A DNA stretch of 64,000 nucleotides. Origin: Billgrantia endophytica. Its GTDB lineage: Bacteria; Pseudomonadota; Gammaproteobacteria; Pseudomonadales; Halomonadaceae. Both the position numbers and the translations under genes were made by a program. Shown one piece after another: positions 36,142 through 45,285 of the stretch. The notes below the pieces were generated by a model, which ran no database searches, was not told the DNA's origin, and was given only the letters and a program-made list of their open reading frames with translations. The stretch lies in NCBI RefSeq assembly GCF_002879615.1, contig NZ_PNRF01000007.1:215473-279472 (forward strand), read 5' to 3'. Every line of letters begins with the position of its first letter. The stretch's first letter is position 1.

Positions 36142-36381
36142 GTGATTCGAGTTACTCGCCTTCTGTCGTTCACCGGCGCCGCCCTGCCCATCGTACTGCT
36201 GGCCGGCTGCACCACCTACACGTTCGATGACGGCAGCCGTGAAACCCTCTGGGGCGTGCCCGCCGAGGAAGAAGCCCGGCGCCATGAAGACGACCGCCAA
36301 GCTGAAGGGGTTCGCTACCGCGTACCGGGGGAGGTTGAAGAGCCGCGGCCGGTCAACGGTGAAGACGAAACACCACGCTGA
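36142..36381 (+). CDS. Small lipoprotein, function unknown
   Basis: A 79-residue protein. The start is GTG at 36142 with GAAGGGA six bases upstream. An in-frame TTG at 36127 lies before that ribosome site. A type II signal peptide ends in the lipobox LLAGC, so the mature protein begins at Cys near residue 22 and is probably anchored in the outer membrane. The mature part (TTYTFDDGSRETLWGVP, then a charged Glu/Arg-rich tail) matches no family I know. Its 3' end overlaps the convergent methyltransferase gene by 29 bp. Confidence 0.7.
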   Translation: MIRVTRLLSFTGAALPIVLLAGCTTYTFDDGSRETLWGVPAEEEARRHEDDRQAEGVRYRVPGEVEEPRPVNGEDETPR

Positions 36382-36955
36382 GGTTGTTGGCAGGCATCTC
36401 GACGACTCGTTCAAGTACCAGGCCATGGCGCTCGGCTTCGGCCACCACGCTCTCGAGGTCACGCACCCCCCAGTTGGGATCGCGGGCCTTGAGGTCGGCA
36501 TCGAAGGCTTCGTTACTGGGCGCCGTATGGCGCCCTTCCCGCCTGTAGGGCCCATAGAGATACAGCACACCGCCTTCGGCCAGGCGCCTGCCGGCACACG
36601 CCATCAGCGCCTCGGTGACCTCCCAGGGCGAAATGTGGATGAGGTTGATGGCGACGATGGCATCATAGGGTCCGGCCGGACAGGTCGTCGTGATATCCAG
36701 CGGCATGGGACCGTGCAGGTTGGGAAGCCCCACATGTTCCCGCCACGCCTCGATGGAACGGCGGGCATGCGGGTTCGGGTCGCTGGGTTGCCACTCCCAC
36801 CCCGGCATGGCGCCAGCGCAATAGACACCGTGCTCACCACTGCCGCTGGCCACTTCCAGCACACGAGCCCTTTTCGGTAACGCCTGCTGCAGCACGTCCA
36901 GAATTGGCTGGCGGTTACGTGCCGCTGCGGGACTCTTCATGCGGGCATGGTTCAC
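36353..36955 (-). CDS. DUF938-family SAM-dependent methyltransferase
   Basis: A 200-residue protein of the DUF938 class I methyltransferase group. AAARNRQPILDVL near residue 10 is the family N-terminus. The SAM loop is VLEVASGSGEHGVYCA near 36, with PSDPNPHARRSIEAW near 60 and INLIHISPW near 107. The GTG at 36955 is preferred because CAGGGAG lies about seven bases upstream. The ATG five codons later has none. Substrate unknown. It lies immediately downstream of rluF on the same strand. Confidence 0.83.
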   Translation of the reverse strand: MNHARMKSPAAARNRQPILDVLQQALPKRARVLEVASGSGEHGVYCAGAMPGWEWQPSDPNPHARRSIEAWREHVGLPNLHGPMPLDITTTCPAGPYDAIVAINLIHISPWEVTEALMACAGRRLAEGGVLYLYGPYRREGRHTAPSNEAFDADLKARDPNWGVRDLESVVAEAERHGLVLERVVEMPANNLSVVFRLHR

Positions 36956-36980
36956 GTCACACTCCCTGGGGCAGCACATC

Positions 36981-37937
36981 TCATTTCGTTTTTCGGGACT
37001 TGTTCCTTGCTTTCATCCGGGCACCGGCCGCTCGGGCCTTGGGAGCGGATTTGAACGACTGCTTCTTCGAAACGCCCTTGTTCTTGCCTGCTGTTTTCCT
37101 TGCCCCGTCTCGGCCCGTCGCCGTCTTTCCAGACCGTCGTCTTTCGTCGGGCGCCTTTTTCGAAGCGGGCTTGTCAACCTTGTTGCGCGGGGGCCTCTTT
37201 CCTTTTGAATCGAAAGAAGAAGAGCCTTCGGTCAACGCAATGATCGTGTTGACTTCCTTCTCTGTCAAATCGCGCCAATCCCCGAGGGCCAGCCCCTTGA
37301 GCGAGACGTTCATGATCCGGATTCGCTCGAGCCTGGTGACTTCGTAATCGAACGTTTCACACATGCGCCGGATCTGGCGATTCAGTCCCTGCACCAGGGT
37401 GATATTGAAGACGAAGGTCGACTCCTTGACCACCTTGCATGGCTTCGTCACCTCGCCAAGGATGCGCACACCGGACCCCATGCCCGTAATGAATGCATCG
37501 GTCACGGGTTTGTTGACGGTGACCCGATACTCCTTTTCATGATTGTTGCTGGCCCTGAGGATCTTGTTGACCAGATCACCATTGTTGGTCAGAAAGATGA
37601 GTCCCTGGGAATCCTTGTCCAGCCGACCGATGGGAAAGATACGAACCCCATGCTTGACGAAGTCGACGATATTGTCCTTCTCGCTCGACTCGGTGGTACT
37701 GACGATCCCTACCGGCTTGTTCAGGGCAATGAAGACCAGGTCTTCGGCTTCCTGCGGCTCGATGAGCTGGCCGTTGACCTTGACCTCATCCCCCGGAAAC
37801 ACCTGGTCCCCCGTCTTGGCACGCTTGCCGTTCAGGGTGACATTGCCCTGCTCGACATAGCGGTCGGCTTCCCGCCTGGAGCACATGCCGCTTTCACTGA
37901 TGTACTTGTTGATCCGTGTCGAAGACTTGGAGGTCAT
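36981..37937 (-). CDS. rluF: 23S rRNA pseudouridine synthase RluF, with basic C-terminal tail
   Basis: RluF converts uridine 2604 (and tRNA-Tyr U35 in E. coli) to pseudouridine. An S4 domain covers residues 8-60 ([24 protein letters not shown]). The RsuA-type catalytic motif is [20 protein letters not shown] near 103-122 with catalytic Asp107, and [13 protein letters not shown] near 183 is the RluF-type motif. At 318 residues it exceeds E. coli RluF (290). The last ~75 residues are a Lys/Arg/Ala-rich disordered tail likely to bind RNA. The codon choice (more AAA, GAT and TTG-type codons) and lower GC differ from neighbours, which may reflect transfer. Confidence 0.93.
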   Translation of the reverse strand: MTSKSSTRINKYISESGMCSRREADRYVEQGNVTLNGKRAKTGDQVFPGDEVKVNGQLIEPQEAEDLVFIALNKPVGIVSTTESSEKDNIVDFVKHGVRIFPIGRLDKDSQGLIFLTNNGDLVNKILRASNNHEKEYRVTVNKPVTDAFITGMGSGVRILGEVTKPCKVVKESTFVFNITLVQGLNRQIRRMCETFDYEVTRLERIRIMNVSLKGLALGDWRDLTEKEVNTIIALTEGSSSFDSKGKRPPRNKVDKPASKKAPDERRRSGKTATGRDGARKTAGKNKGVSKKQSFKSAPKARAAGARMKARNKSRKTK

Positions 37938-38108
37938 GGCGCTTTATACCCAAAAAAGGAGACGGGATGACTGTCAGGCATGCTGTGCGTTCTGCGCGAA
38001 AAGGCCATTCTGCCGAAGTCGGCAGGATGTCGGAAGCTTCCAAGGCAGGTAAACTGGCCGCACCACCACGTCACCCCCACCATTCAGCGAAAGGGTTCAC
38101 GGCAGACC

Positions 38109-38825
38109 ATGGGCAGCTCTCCCCCGCTCTACCTGCAGATTCAGCAGCACCTGCTGGAGAAGATCAATGGCGGCGACTGGCCGGCGCACCACCAGATCCC
38201 ACCAGAAGAGCAGCTGGCGCGGAACTTCGGTGTCAGTCGCATGACCGCCAACAAGGCGATCCGGGACCTGGTGCAGCAGGGTTACCTGATTCGTCAGCCG
38301 GGGCTCGGCACCTTCGTGACCGACCGCAAGGCGGAGTCGTCGCTGGTAGAAGTGCACAACATCGCCGAGGAGGTGCGCAGCCGTGGCCATGGCTACAGCA
38401 ACGACGTGCTGTGCAGTGAAGCGATCGAAGCCGACGACGAGGTGGCACTGCGCCTCGGCGTGCGATTGGGCACCCGCGTCTTCCACACCCTGATCGTGCA
38501 TCGCGAGAACGGCGTACCGATCCAGCTCGAGAACCGCTACGTCAATCCCCGCTGGGTACCGGACTATCTCGATACCGACTTCACTCACCACACCCCCAAC
38601 GAGGTGCTGGTGGCGGCCTGCCCGATCAGCGACATCGAGCACGTGGTCGAGGCGGTGCTGGTGGACGAGACGACCGCACGCCACCTGGACACCGACACGA
38701 CCCGTCCCTGCCTGAGCATGATCCGCCGCACCTGGTCCGGAGATCACCTGATCAGCTACGCCCGACTGATCCACCCCGGCGAGCGCTACAAGCTGCGCTC
38801 CTCGATGCACCGCAACGGCTCCTGA
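38109..38825 (+). CDS. hutC: Histidine utilisation repressor HutC (GntR/UTRA)
   Basis: A 238-residue GntR-HutC family repressor that responds to urocanate. The winged helix-turn-helix spans residues 6-75 (LYLQIQQHLLEKI, PPEEQLARNFGVSRMTANKAIRDLVQQGYL), followed by a UTRA effector domain from about residue 95 (GVPIQLENRYVNPRWVPDYL, then TPNEVLVAACPISDIEHVVEA). The ATG at 38109 is chosen because it starts the family pattern; the frame opens at 37980. It precedes the hut genes. Two TGTATATACA operators, typical of HutC, lie in the divergent promoter region at 40326 and 40558. Confidence 0.95.
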   Translation: MGSSPPLYLQIQQHLLEKINGGDWPAHHQIPPEEQLARNFGVSRMTANKAIRDLVQQGYLIRQPGLGTFVTDRKAESSLVEVHNIAEEVRSRGHGYSNDVLCSEAIEADDEVALRLGVRLGTRVFHTLIVHRENGVPIQLENRYVNPRWVPDYLDTDFTHHTPNEVLVAACPISDIEHVVEAVLVDETTARHLDTDTTRPCLSMIRRTWSGDHLISYARLIHPGERYKLRSSMHRNGS

Positions 38826-38906
38826 CCGGCCAAAGGGTCAGGCACGTTCCGCCATCCCTCGCCCCCTCATCATGACGACATGAAGCTGAATGGTCCCCGG
38901 CTTTTC

Positions 38907-40238
38907 TCAACCACCGGAAACCGCCAGTGCCAGGTAGCCCGCCGGCACGGCAAGCAGCAGGCTCAGCGCCACGCGGATGAACCAGATGACGACGATGCGC
39001 CCCACCGTGAGCGGGATGCTGGTGGAAAGAATGCAGGGAATCGAGGCCGAGAAGAACAGCACGCCAGACACCGACACCACCCCGGCGGCGAAGCGCGCCA
39101 CGAAGTCGGCCTCGGCCATCAGCAACGCCGGCAGGAACATCTCGGCCAGGCCCGATGCGGCCGCCTGTGAAAGGGCTGCGGCATCGTCCAGGCCCCAGAT
39201 TGCCACGAAAGGATAGAACAGCCAGCCCAGCCACTCGAACAGCGGTGTGTACTTGGCGATCAATAGCCCGAGCAGACCCACCGACATGATCGATGGCAGG
39301 ATGCTGATCGCCATCACCAGCCCTTCCCGCACGTTGATCGCCACGCTTCTGGACAGGCTCGGCGCCTTCTCGGCGACATCGAGGCCGGCGCGCCAGGCGG
39401 TGGAAAGCCGCTTTCCCGGGATCGGCTCGGGCTCGCCATCGGTACGGGTGTTGTCCATGCCCGACAGCGGTGGCAAGCGCACGGTGATCGCCGTAACGAT
39501 GAAGGTGATCACCAGCGTCAGCCAGAAATAGAGGTTCCACACGCTCATCAGATCCAGGGTGCGCGCCACGATGATCATGAAGGTGGCCGAAACGGTCGAG
39601 AACCCTGTCGCGATGATCGCTGCCTCCCGCGCCGAGTACTGCCCCGCCTGATAGACCCGGTTGGTGATCAGCAGGCCGATCGAGTAGCTGCCGACGAAGG
39701 ACGCCACCGCATCGATGGCCGAACGCCCGGGCGTGCGCCAGATCGGTCGCATGATCGGCTGCAACAGCACGCCGACCAGCTCCAGCAGGCCATAGCCGAT
39801 CAGCAGTGCCAGGAATACCGCACCGATCGGTACGATCAATCCTACCGGGATCACCAGCCGCTCGAACAGGAACGGCAGCATGTCGGGCTCATGCAGAAAG
39901 CCCGGCCCCCAGCCGGTCATGGCCATCAGCGCCGCCGCCACCCCGGCAAGCTTCAGCAGCGTGAAGATGCGCTCGGTCAGGTTTCGGTTCCAGTAACCCC
40001 TGACCAGCGGATAGGCGGCACCGGCGACGATCAGGGCCAAGGCGTAGAAACCGCTGAAATCGCCCAGCAGGAGCCGTGCCCCGGTAACCATATGATCCAG
40101 CAGGATGGTCGTCCGCTCGCCGATGGTCACCGGCACGAAGAAAATCAGGATTCCCAGCGCGCTGGGTACGAACAGCTTGAGCACGGTCATGAATGATGGT
40201 CGACGGATGCGCTGTGCCGTCCGCTCAGGGATCGCCAT
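38907..40238 (-). CDS. YjiH-family membrane protein, hut-linked putative transporter
   Basis: A 443-residue polytopic protein, paralogous to the one at 27350. It shares RTPGRSAIDAVASFVGSYSIGLLI near residue 173 and REAAIIATGFSTVS near 210. The ATG at 40238 has GAGGGGG six bases upstream; the frame extends to 40394 through an operator region. Divergent from hutI with HutC-type operators on both sides of the shared region, it is very probably part of the HutC regulon and a candidate histidine or urocanate importer. Function is inferred from context. Confidence 0.82.
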   Translation of the reverse strand: MAIPERTAQRIRRPSFMTVLKLFVPSALGILIFFVPVTIGERTTILLDHMVTGARLLLGDFSGFYALALIVAGAAYPLVRGYWNRNLTERIFTLLKLAGVAAALMAMTGWGPGFLHEPDMLPFLFERLVIPVGLIVPIGAVFLALLIGYGLLELVGVLLQPIMRPIWRTPGRSAIDAVASFVGSYSIGLLITNRVYQAGQYSAREAAIIATGFSTVSATFMIIVARTLDLMSVWNLYFWLTLVITFIVTAITVRLPPLSGMDNTRTDGEPEPIPGKRLSTAWRAGLDVAEKAPSLSRSVAINVREGLVMAISILPSIMSVGLLGLLIAKYTPLFEWLGWLFYPFVAIWGLDDAAALSQAAASGLAEMFLPALLMAEADFVARFAAGVVSVSGVLFFSASIPCILSTSIPLTVGRIVVIWFIRVALSLLLAVPAGYLALAVSGG

Positions 40239-40325
40239 GGAACCCCCTCCTCTTGTTGTCTTGGGAATGTCGTGACATGAAACAGGTGTCCAGGCAGGTG
40301 TCGAAAACGGAATGCCTTCCCTTAA

Positions 40326-40335
40326 TGTATATACA
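40326..40335. promoter_or_regulatory. HutC operator (transporter side)
   Basis: The perfect palindrome TGTATATACA, the known core of HutC operators in proteobacteria, 91 bp upstream of the minus-strand transporter ATG. Confidence 0.8.
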
Positions 40336-40557
40336 ATACGAACTAACGATCCGCTAGCGGAACCCTTGGCCAGAACTATATACTTTAGTCTCATCCATCA
40401 GAATCGGCGATGTACCGTCAACCCGAGGATCGACAAGAAATAATAACAACTTCATCAGGTTGGTGAAGATGCCCTTCATTCTTGAATGCTCATCGTTCCT
40501 GGCGGCCCTCCTCCTGAGGAACCGCAAGCCTTGACGGATACGTGGCTGTCCATTAAA

Positions 40558-40567
40558 TGTATATACA
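40558..40567. promoter_or_regulatory. HutC operator (hutI side)
   Basis: A second perfect TGTATATACA, 28 bp upstream of the hutI ATG. The flanking AAA and ATA agree with the first site (AATGTATATACAATA in both). Its position, close to the start, fits repression by blocking initiation. Confidence 0.82.
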
Positions 40568-40594
40568 ATATACTATCATCAGCAGGAGACCTCC

Positions 40595-41824
40595 ATGTCC
40601 GGCAATCGGCGGCAAGGCCGCAAACTCTGGCGAGACATCACCCTGTTCGATGGCCTCGAGACCCTGCCCGAGCCGATGGCGGTGATTGTCGAAGGCGAAC
40701 GCATCGCACACATTTCCACGATGGCCGGAGTCGACGAGGCCGCTGCAGCCGGCTGCGAGGAAATGGGCAGCGGCGGTGTGATGACGCCCGGTCTCGTCGA
40801 CTGTCACACCCACCTGGTGTTCGGTGGCTCCCGAGCCGATGAATTCGAGAAACGATTGGAAGGCGTCAGCTACGAGGAGATCGCCCGTACCGGTGGCGGC
40901 ATCCTCAGTACCGTGAATGCCACCCGTGCGGCCAGCGAGTCGGAGCTGTTCGATGCCGCCAGGCCGCGTCTGGAAGCACTGATGCGCGATGGCGTCACCA
41001 CGGTGGAGATCAAGTCCGGCTACGGCCTGACCGTCGAGGACGAACTGAAGATGCTGCGGGTGGCACGCCGCCTGGGCGCGGCGTTACCGGTACGGGTGAT
41101 CACTACCCTGCTCGGTGCCCATGCCCTGCCCCCGGAGTTCAAGGACGACAGCAATGGCTATATCGACCTGGTATGCCACGAGATGATCCCTGCTGCCGCC
41201 GAGCAGGGACTGGCCGATGCGGTCGACGTCTTCTGCGAGAGAATCGCCTTCTCGGTGGCCCAGTGCGAGCGGGTCTTCGAGGCCGCCAAGGCTCATGGCC
41301 TGCCGATCAAGGCCCACGCCGAGCAGCTCTCTAATCTTGGCGGCAGCGCCATGGCGGCGCGTCATGGCGCACTCTCCGCCGACCATATCGAATACCTGGA
41401 CGAGGCCGGCGTGGCCGCCATGCGCGAGGCCGGCAGCGTGGCCGTGCTGCTGCCCGGCGCCTTCCATACCCTGCGCGAGACCCAGTTACCGCCCATCGAG
41501 GCGCTGCGGGCCGCCGGCGTGCCCATGGCGGTCGCCACCGACGCCAACCCGGGCAGCTCACCGATCTTCAACCCCACGCTGATGCTCAACTTCGCCTGCA
41601 CTCTGTTCCGGCTGACGCCAAGGGAAGCCCTCGCCGGCATGACCGCCCATGGCGCCAGGGCACTCGGCCTGTCCAACGAGGGCCAACGGCTTGGCCGGAT
41701 CGAAGCCGGTGCCCCGGCCGATCTTTGCCTGTGGAATGCCGACACGCCGGCCGCCCTGGCCTATGCCGTGCAGCCCGGCCGCCTGCGTCAGCGGGTCGTC
41801 AACGGGGTTGTGACCCATGGCTGA
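40595..41824 (+). CDS. hutI: Imidazolonepropionase
   Basis: HutI hydrolyses 4-imidazolone-5-propionate to N-formimino-glutamate. The 409-residue amidohydrolase has normal length. It shows the metal H-x-H in [11 protein letters not shown] near residue 68, the substrate loop [16 protein letters not shown] near 91 and [10 protein letters not shown] near 243 with a metal-site His. [10 protein letters not shown] near 268 and [11 protein letters not shown] near 311 with the catalytic Asp complete the set. AGGAG lies seven bases before the ATG. It heads the hutI-G-U-H operon under HutC control. Confidence 0.97.
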   Translation: MSGNRRQGRKLWRDITLFDGLETLPEPMAVIVEGERIAHISTMAGVDEAAAAGCEEMGSGGVMTPGLVDCHTHLVFGGSRADEFEKRLEGVSYEEIARTGGGILSTVNATRAASESELFDAARPRLEALMRDGVTTVEIKSGYGLTVEDELKMLRVARRLGAALPVRVITTLLGAHALPPEFKDDSNGYIDLVCHEMIPAAAEQGLADAVDVFCERIAFSVAQCERVFEAAKAHGLPIKAHAEQLSNLGGSAMAARHGALSADHIEYLDEAGVAAMREAGSVAVLLPGAFHTLRETQLPPIEALRAAGVPMAVATDANPGSSPIFNPTLMLNFACTLFRLTPREALAGMTAHGARALGLSNEGQRLGRIEAGAPADLCLWNADTPAALAYAVQPGRLRQRVVNGVVTHG

Positions 41825-41917
41825 TTACCGCCTCGGGTTGACTCCCATTGGATCAGCCCCGGCCATCAGAACTAGCGCAGTTAACTCCATCTACCGTCGG
41901 AGGCCCGGGGCTACCCT

Positions 41918-42010
41918 GGGGGCAGGCGCTTCGCAAAGACGCTGTGAACCCGTCCCTGGGCGCTCGGCTTTTTCATCCCTGAAAAAGACGCTTTGCTCCG
42001 ACCTGCCCCC
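41918..42010 (-). repeat. Structured operon repeat, inverted divergent copy (hutI-hutG gap)
   Basis: Read on the minus strand, this 93-bp stretch aligns with the repeats at 44866-45237 and 61785-61886. It has GGGGGCAGGTCGGAG at its start, a central hairpin CTTTTTC-AGGGAT-GAAAAAG, then the block AGCGCCCAGGGACGGGTTCACAGCG. The outer arms GGGGGCAGG (41918-41926) and CCTGCCCCC (42002-42010) pair perfectly. The middle arms are GCAAAG and CTTTGC, where other copies have GAGGAGG and CCTCCTC. It fills the 230-bp hutI-hutG gap. Confidence 0.8.
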
Positions 42011-42054
42011 AGCGCCCCTCAGCCATTCCAGTTACGTAACCGAGGGAAGATGAG

Positions 42055-43029
42055 ATGAATTTCAGCTATCTCGATACCATCGACATGTCCCCCTGGGCCG
42101 GCCGCGAGGATCCCGAGGCGGATAGCCTGCGCTGGCACCAGGTAATCGAGCCTCTGCAGGTCAACGCCGCCCCGGGCGTGGCCCTGGTGGGCTTCGCCTG
42201 CGATGCCGGCGTGGCCCGCAACCAGGGGCGCATCGGCGCCGCCGGTGGCCCCCGCGCCATGCGCAAGGCCCTGGCCAGCCTTGCCTGGCATCGTCGCTCA
42301 CCCACCTTCGATGCCGGCGATGTGATCTGCCGCCCCCATGGCGCCGACGACGGCCTGGAAGCCGCTCAGTCAAGGCTCGCCGGACGCGTGGCAGCACTGC
42401 TCGACGCCGGTCATCTGCCGGTGGTGCTGGGCGGCGGCCATGAGGTGGCCTACGGCAGCTGGTCGGGCCTGGCCCGTCACCTGGAAAGCACTGCCGTCAG
42501 CGGAGAGGCGCCGACGATCGGCATCGTCAACTTCGATGCCCACTTTGACCTGCGCGATCCCGGTCGGCGCAGCTCCTCCGGCACGCCTTTCGCCCAGATC
42601 GCCGCCGAATGCGAGCGGCGAGGCTGGCCATTCCGCTACGCCTGCCTCGGCGTGAGCCGGGCCAACAACACCCAAACTCTGTTCGAGCGTGCCGCCGAGC
42701 TCGGCGTGCTGGTGCGCGAGGATCATGAAATCAATGCGGCAAGCCTCGACGCCATCGGCGGCGAGCTCGATGACTTCATCGCCGGCTGCGACCGGGTCTA
42801 CCTGACCATCGACCTGGATGTGTTACCGGCAAGCGAGGCTCCCGGCGTCAGCGCACCGGCCACCCATGGTGTGTCGCTCGTCCTGCTGGAGCCACTGATC
42901 GGCCGCGTACGCGACAGCCGCAAGCTGGCGCTGATCGACCTGGCCGAGCTGAACCCGAGCTTCGATATCGACGGCCGTACCGCCAAGGCGGCGGCACGGT
43001 TGATCCATCACGTGACACTCGAATCCTGA
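42055..43029 (+). CDS. hutG: Formimidoylglutamase
   Basis: HutG splits N-formimino-glutamate into glutamate and formamide. A 324-residue ureohydrolase-fold enzyme. Mn ligands lie in VLGGGHEVAYGSW near residue 125, NFDAHFDLRD near 159 and TIDLDVLPASEAPG near 250. RNQGRIGAAGGPRAMR near 57 is typical of the formimidoylglutamase group. AGGGAAG precedes the ATG; an ATG five bases earlier stops after two codons. Its presence means the organism uses the direct glutamate plus formamide route, and no hutF is seen. Confidence 0.95.
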   Translation: MNFSYLDTIDMSPWAGREDPEADSLRWHQVIEPLQVNAAPGVALVGFACDAGVARNQGRIGAAGGPRAMRKALASLAWHRRSPTFDAGDVICRPHGADDGLEAAQSRLAGRVAALLDAGHLPVVLGGGHEVAYGSWSGLARHLESTAVSGEAPTIGIVNFDAHFDLRDPGRRSSSGTPFAQIAAECERRGWPFRYACLGVSRANNTQTLFERAAELGVLVREDHEINAASLDAIGGELDDFIAGCDRVYLTIDLDVLPASEAPGVSAPATHGVSLVLLEPLIGRVRDSRKLALIDLAELNPSFDIDGRTAKAAARLIHHVTLES

Positions 43030-43124
43030 ACCCCGGAATGAACGATACGTCCGCCACGAACACATCGCACTCGGCTGCAACGAACATTCTGTGAGAACAC
43101 GCCATGAAGAACAAGGAGATGCCC

Positions 43125-44819
43125 ATGAACAGCCACCAGCCCGTCACCACCGATCCCCGTCACGACCCGAACCGCCGGATTGCCGCTCCCACCGGCTCCG
43201 AGCTCAGTTGCAAGAGCTGGCTCACCGAAGCGCCCATGCGCATGCTGATGAACAACCTTCACCCCGACGTGGCCGAGCGCCCCGAGGACCTGGTGGTCTA
43301 CGGTGGCATCGGCCGCGCAGCGCGGGACTGGCAGTGCTTCGACACCATCGTCGAGACGCTCAAGCGTCTGGAGGACAACCAGTCGCTGCTGATCCAGTCC
43401 GGCAAGCCGGTGGGCGTGTTCGAGACCCACAGGGACGCTCCACGGGTCCTCATCGCCAACTCCAACCTGGTGCCGGCCTGGGCCAACTGGGAGCACTTCA
43501 ACGAGCTGGACAGGAAGGGCCTGATGATGTACGGCCAGATGACCGCCGGCTCCTGGATCTACATCGGCTCCCAGGGCATCGTCCAGGGCACCTACGAAAC
43601 CTTCGTCGAGGCCGGGCGCCAGCACTACCACGGCAAGCTGGCCAGCCGCTGGATACTCACCGCCGGTCTCGGCGGCATGGGCGGCGCCCAGCCCCTGGCG
43701 GCCACCCTGGCCGGCGCCTGCTCGCTCAATATCGAATGCCAACAGTCGAGGATCGACTTCCGTCTGCGCACCCGCTACCTGGACGAGCAGGCCAGTGACC
43801 TGGATGACGCCCTGACACGCATCGAGCGCTATACCGCCGGGGGCAAGGCGGTCTCCATCGGTCTGTGTGCCAATGCCGCTGACGTACTGCCGGAACTCGT
43901 CAAGCGAGGGGTGAGGCCGGACATGGTCACCGACCAGACCAGCGCCCACGATCCGCTGTACGGCTACCTGCCGTCGGGCTGGACCTGGGACGACTATGTC
44001 GCCCGCGGCAAGCGCGAGCCGGAGGTGACGGCCAGGGCGGCCAAGCAGTCCATGGCGGTGCACGTGCAGGCCATGCTGGCGTTCCAGCAGATGGGCGTGC
44101 CCACCTTCGACTACGGCAACAACATCCGCCAGATGGCCAAGGAGGAAGGAGTCGACAACGCCTTCGACTTCCCCGGCTTCGTTCCGGCCTATATCCGCCC
44201 GCTGTTCTGCCAGGGCATCGGCCCGTTCCGCTGGGTGGCGCTCTCCGGCGACCCCGAGGACATCTACAAGACCGATCAGAAGGTCAAGGAACTGATCCCC
44301 GACGACCCGCACCTGCACAACTGGCTCGACATGGCTCGTGAACGCATCAGCTTCCAGGGCTTGCCGGCGCGCATCTGCTGGGTCGGCCTCAAGGATCGCG
44401 CCCGCCTCGGCCAGGCCTTCAACGAGATGGTCGCCAGCGGCGAGCTCAAGGCGCCCATCGTCATCGGCCGCGACCACCTGGATTCCGGCTCGGTGGCCAG
44501 CCCCAACCGCGAGACCGAGGCGATGATGGATGGCTCGGATGCCGTTTCCGACTGGCCCCTGCTCAATGCCCTGCTCAATACCGCCGGGGGCGCCACCTGG
44601 GTGTCGCTGCACCATGGCGGCGGTGTGGGCATGGGCTACTCCCAGCACGCCGGGGTGGTCATCGTCGCCGACGGCAGCGAAGATGCCCATGTCCGCCTGG
44701 GCCGGGTGCTGCGCAACGACCCGGGCACCGGCGTGATGCGCCACGCCGACGCCGGCTACGCTATCGCCAGGCAGTGCGCTCGCGAGAACGAACTCGACCT
44801 GCCGATGCTCGATAAGTAA
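43125..44819 (+). CDS. hutU: Urocanate hydratase (urocanase)
   Basis: HutU hydrates urocanate to imidazolonepropionate with tightly bound NAD acting as electrophile. The 564-residue product has family length. It shows [27 protein letters not shown] near residues 43-70, the NAD loop GLGGMGGAQ near 180, and [20 protein letters not shown] near 365 with the catalytic Cys. [18 protein letters not shown] near 448 is also typical. The ATG at 43125 is preferred because AAGGAG lies six bases upstream; an in-frame ATG at 43104 would add seven residues. Confidence 0.97.
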   Translation: MNSHQPVTTDPRHDPNRRIAAPTGSELSCKSWLTEAPMRMLMNNLHPDVAERPEDLVVYGGIGRAARDWQCFDTIVETLKRLEDNQSLLIQSGKPVGVFETHRDAPRVLIANSNLVPAWANWEHFNELDRKGLMMYGQMTAGSWIYIGSQGIVQGTYETFVEAGRQHYHGKLASRWILTAGLGGMGGAQPLAATLAGACSLNIECQQSRIDFRLRTRYLDEQASDLDDALTRIERYTAGGKAVSIGLCANAADVLPELVKRGVRPDMVTDQTSAHDPLYGYLPSGWTWDDYVARGKREPEVTARAAKQSMAVHVQAMLAFQQMGVPTFDYGNNIRQMAKEEGVDNAFDFPGFVPAYIRPLFCQGIGPFRWVALSGDPEDIYKTDQKVKELIPDDPHLHNWLDMARERISFQGLPARICWVGLKDRARLGQAFNEMVASGELKAPIVIGRDHLDSGSVASPNRETEAMMDGSDAVSDWPLLNALLNTAGGATWVSLHHGGGVGMGYSQHAGVVIVADGSEDAHVRLGRVLRNDPGTGVMRHADAGYAIARQCARENELDLPMLDK

Positions 44820-44865
44820 GAAGCGCTGACAGCATTGCTACAGACCACCTGCTGGCCAGGAACAC

Positions 44866-45237
44866 GGGGGCAGGTCGAAGAGGAGGTCCGATGCCATGGA
44901 TGGCATCGGTAGCGTCCAGGGAGGGATTCACAGCGCCTCCTCGCCGGCCTGCCGCCGGAACAGCTCCAGCGAGCTACCAACGTCCGACGCGCTGAGCGCC
45001 GGGAGCAGGCCGAAGAGGAGGTCCGATTCCAGGGAAGGAATCGGTAGCGTCCAGGGAGGGATTCACAGCGCCTCCTCGCAGGTCTGCCGCCGGAACAGCT
45101 CCAGCGAGCTACCAACGTCCGACGCGCTGAGCGCCGGGGGCAGGCCGAAGAGGAGGTCCGATGCCATGGATGGCATCGGTAGCGTCCAGGGAGGGATTCA
45201 CAGCGCCTCCTCGCCGGCCTGCCGCCGGAACAGCTCC
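44866..45237 (+). repeat. Tandem array of the structured operon repeat, 135-bp period, three copies
   Basis: Three cores of 102 bp begin at 44866, 45001 and 45136 and are separated by two identical 33-bp spacers (44968-45000 and 45103-45135), giving an exact 135-bp period. Each core has an outer pair (GGCAGG with CCTGCC), a middle pair (GAGGAGG with CCTCCTC) and a central hairpin with loop ATGGAT or AGGGAA. Arms are CCGATGCC/GGCATCGG in cores 1 and 3 and CCGATTCC/GGAATCGG in core 2. The array fills nearly all of the 466-bp hutU-hutH gap, which otherwise holds no supported gene. Confidence 0.92.
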
Positions 45238-45285
45238 GATCCAGCGTGTTGAAACAAGCCCAAGTGGCAGACAGGAATTCCCGTT

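Larger units (their letters stand above)
40239..40594. promoter_or_regulatory. Divergent control region between the hut-linked transporter and hutI
   Basis: A 356-bp gene-free region, more AT-rich than its surroundings. It contains HutC-type sites at 40326-40335 and 40558-40567, a weaker CTATATAC half-match at 40376-40383, and the perfect 10-bp palindrome CCGCTAGCGG at 40351-40360. Exact -10/-35 boxes cannot be assigned with confidence. Confidence 0.7.

Noticed and set aside
43008..44744. Minus-strand ORF of 578 residues opposite hutU
   Set aside because: Long antisense frames are common in GC-rich genes. hutU is strongly conserved on the plus strand.
44866..45237. Regular array resembling a CRISPR locus
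   Set aside because: Units are 135 bp with three cores only, the 33-bp spacers are identical to each other rather than unique, and no cas genes are nearby. It is a tandem structured repeat.
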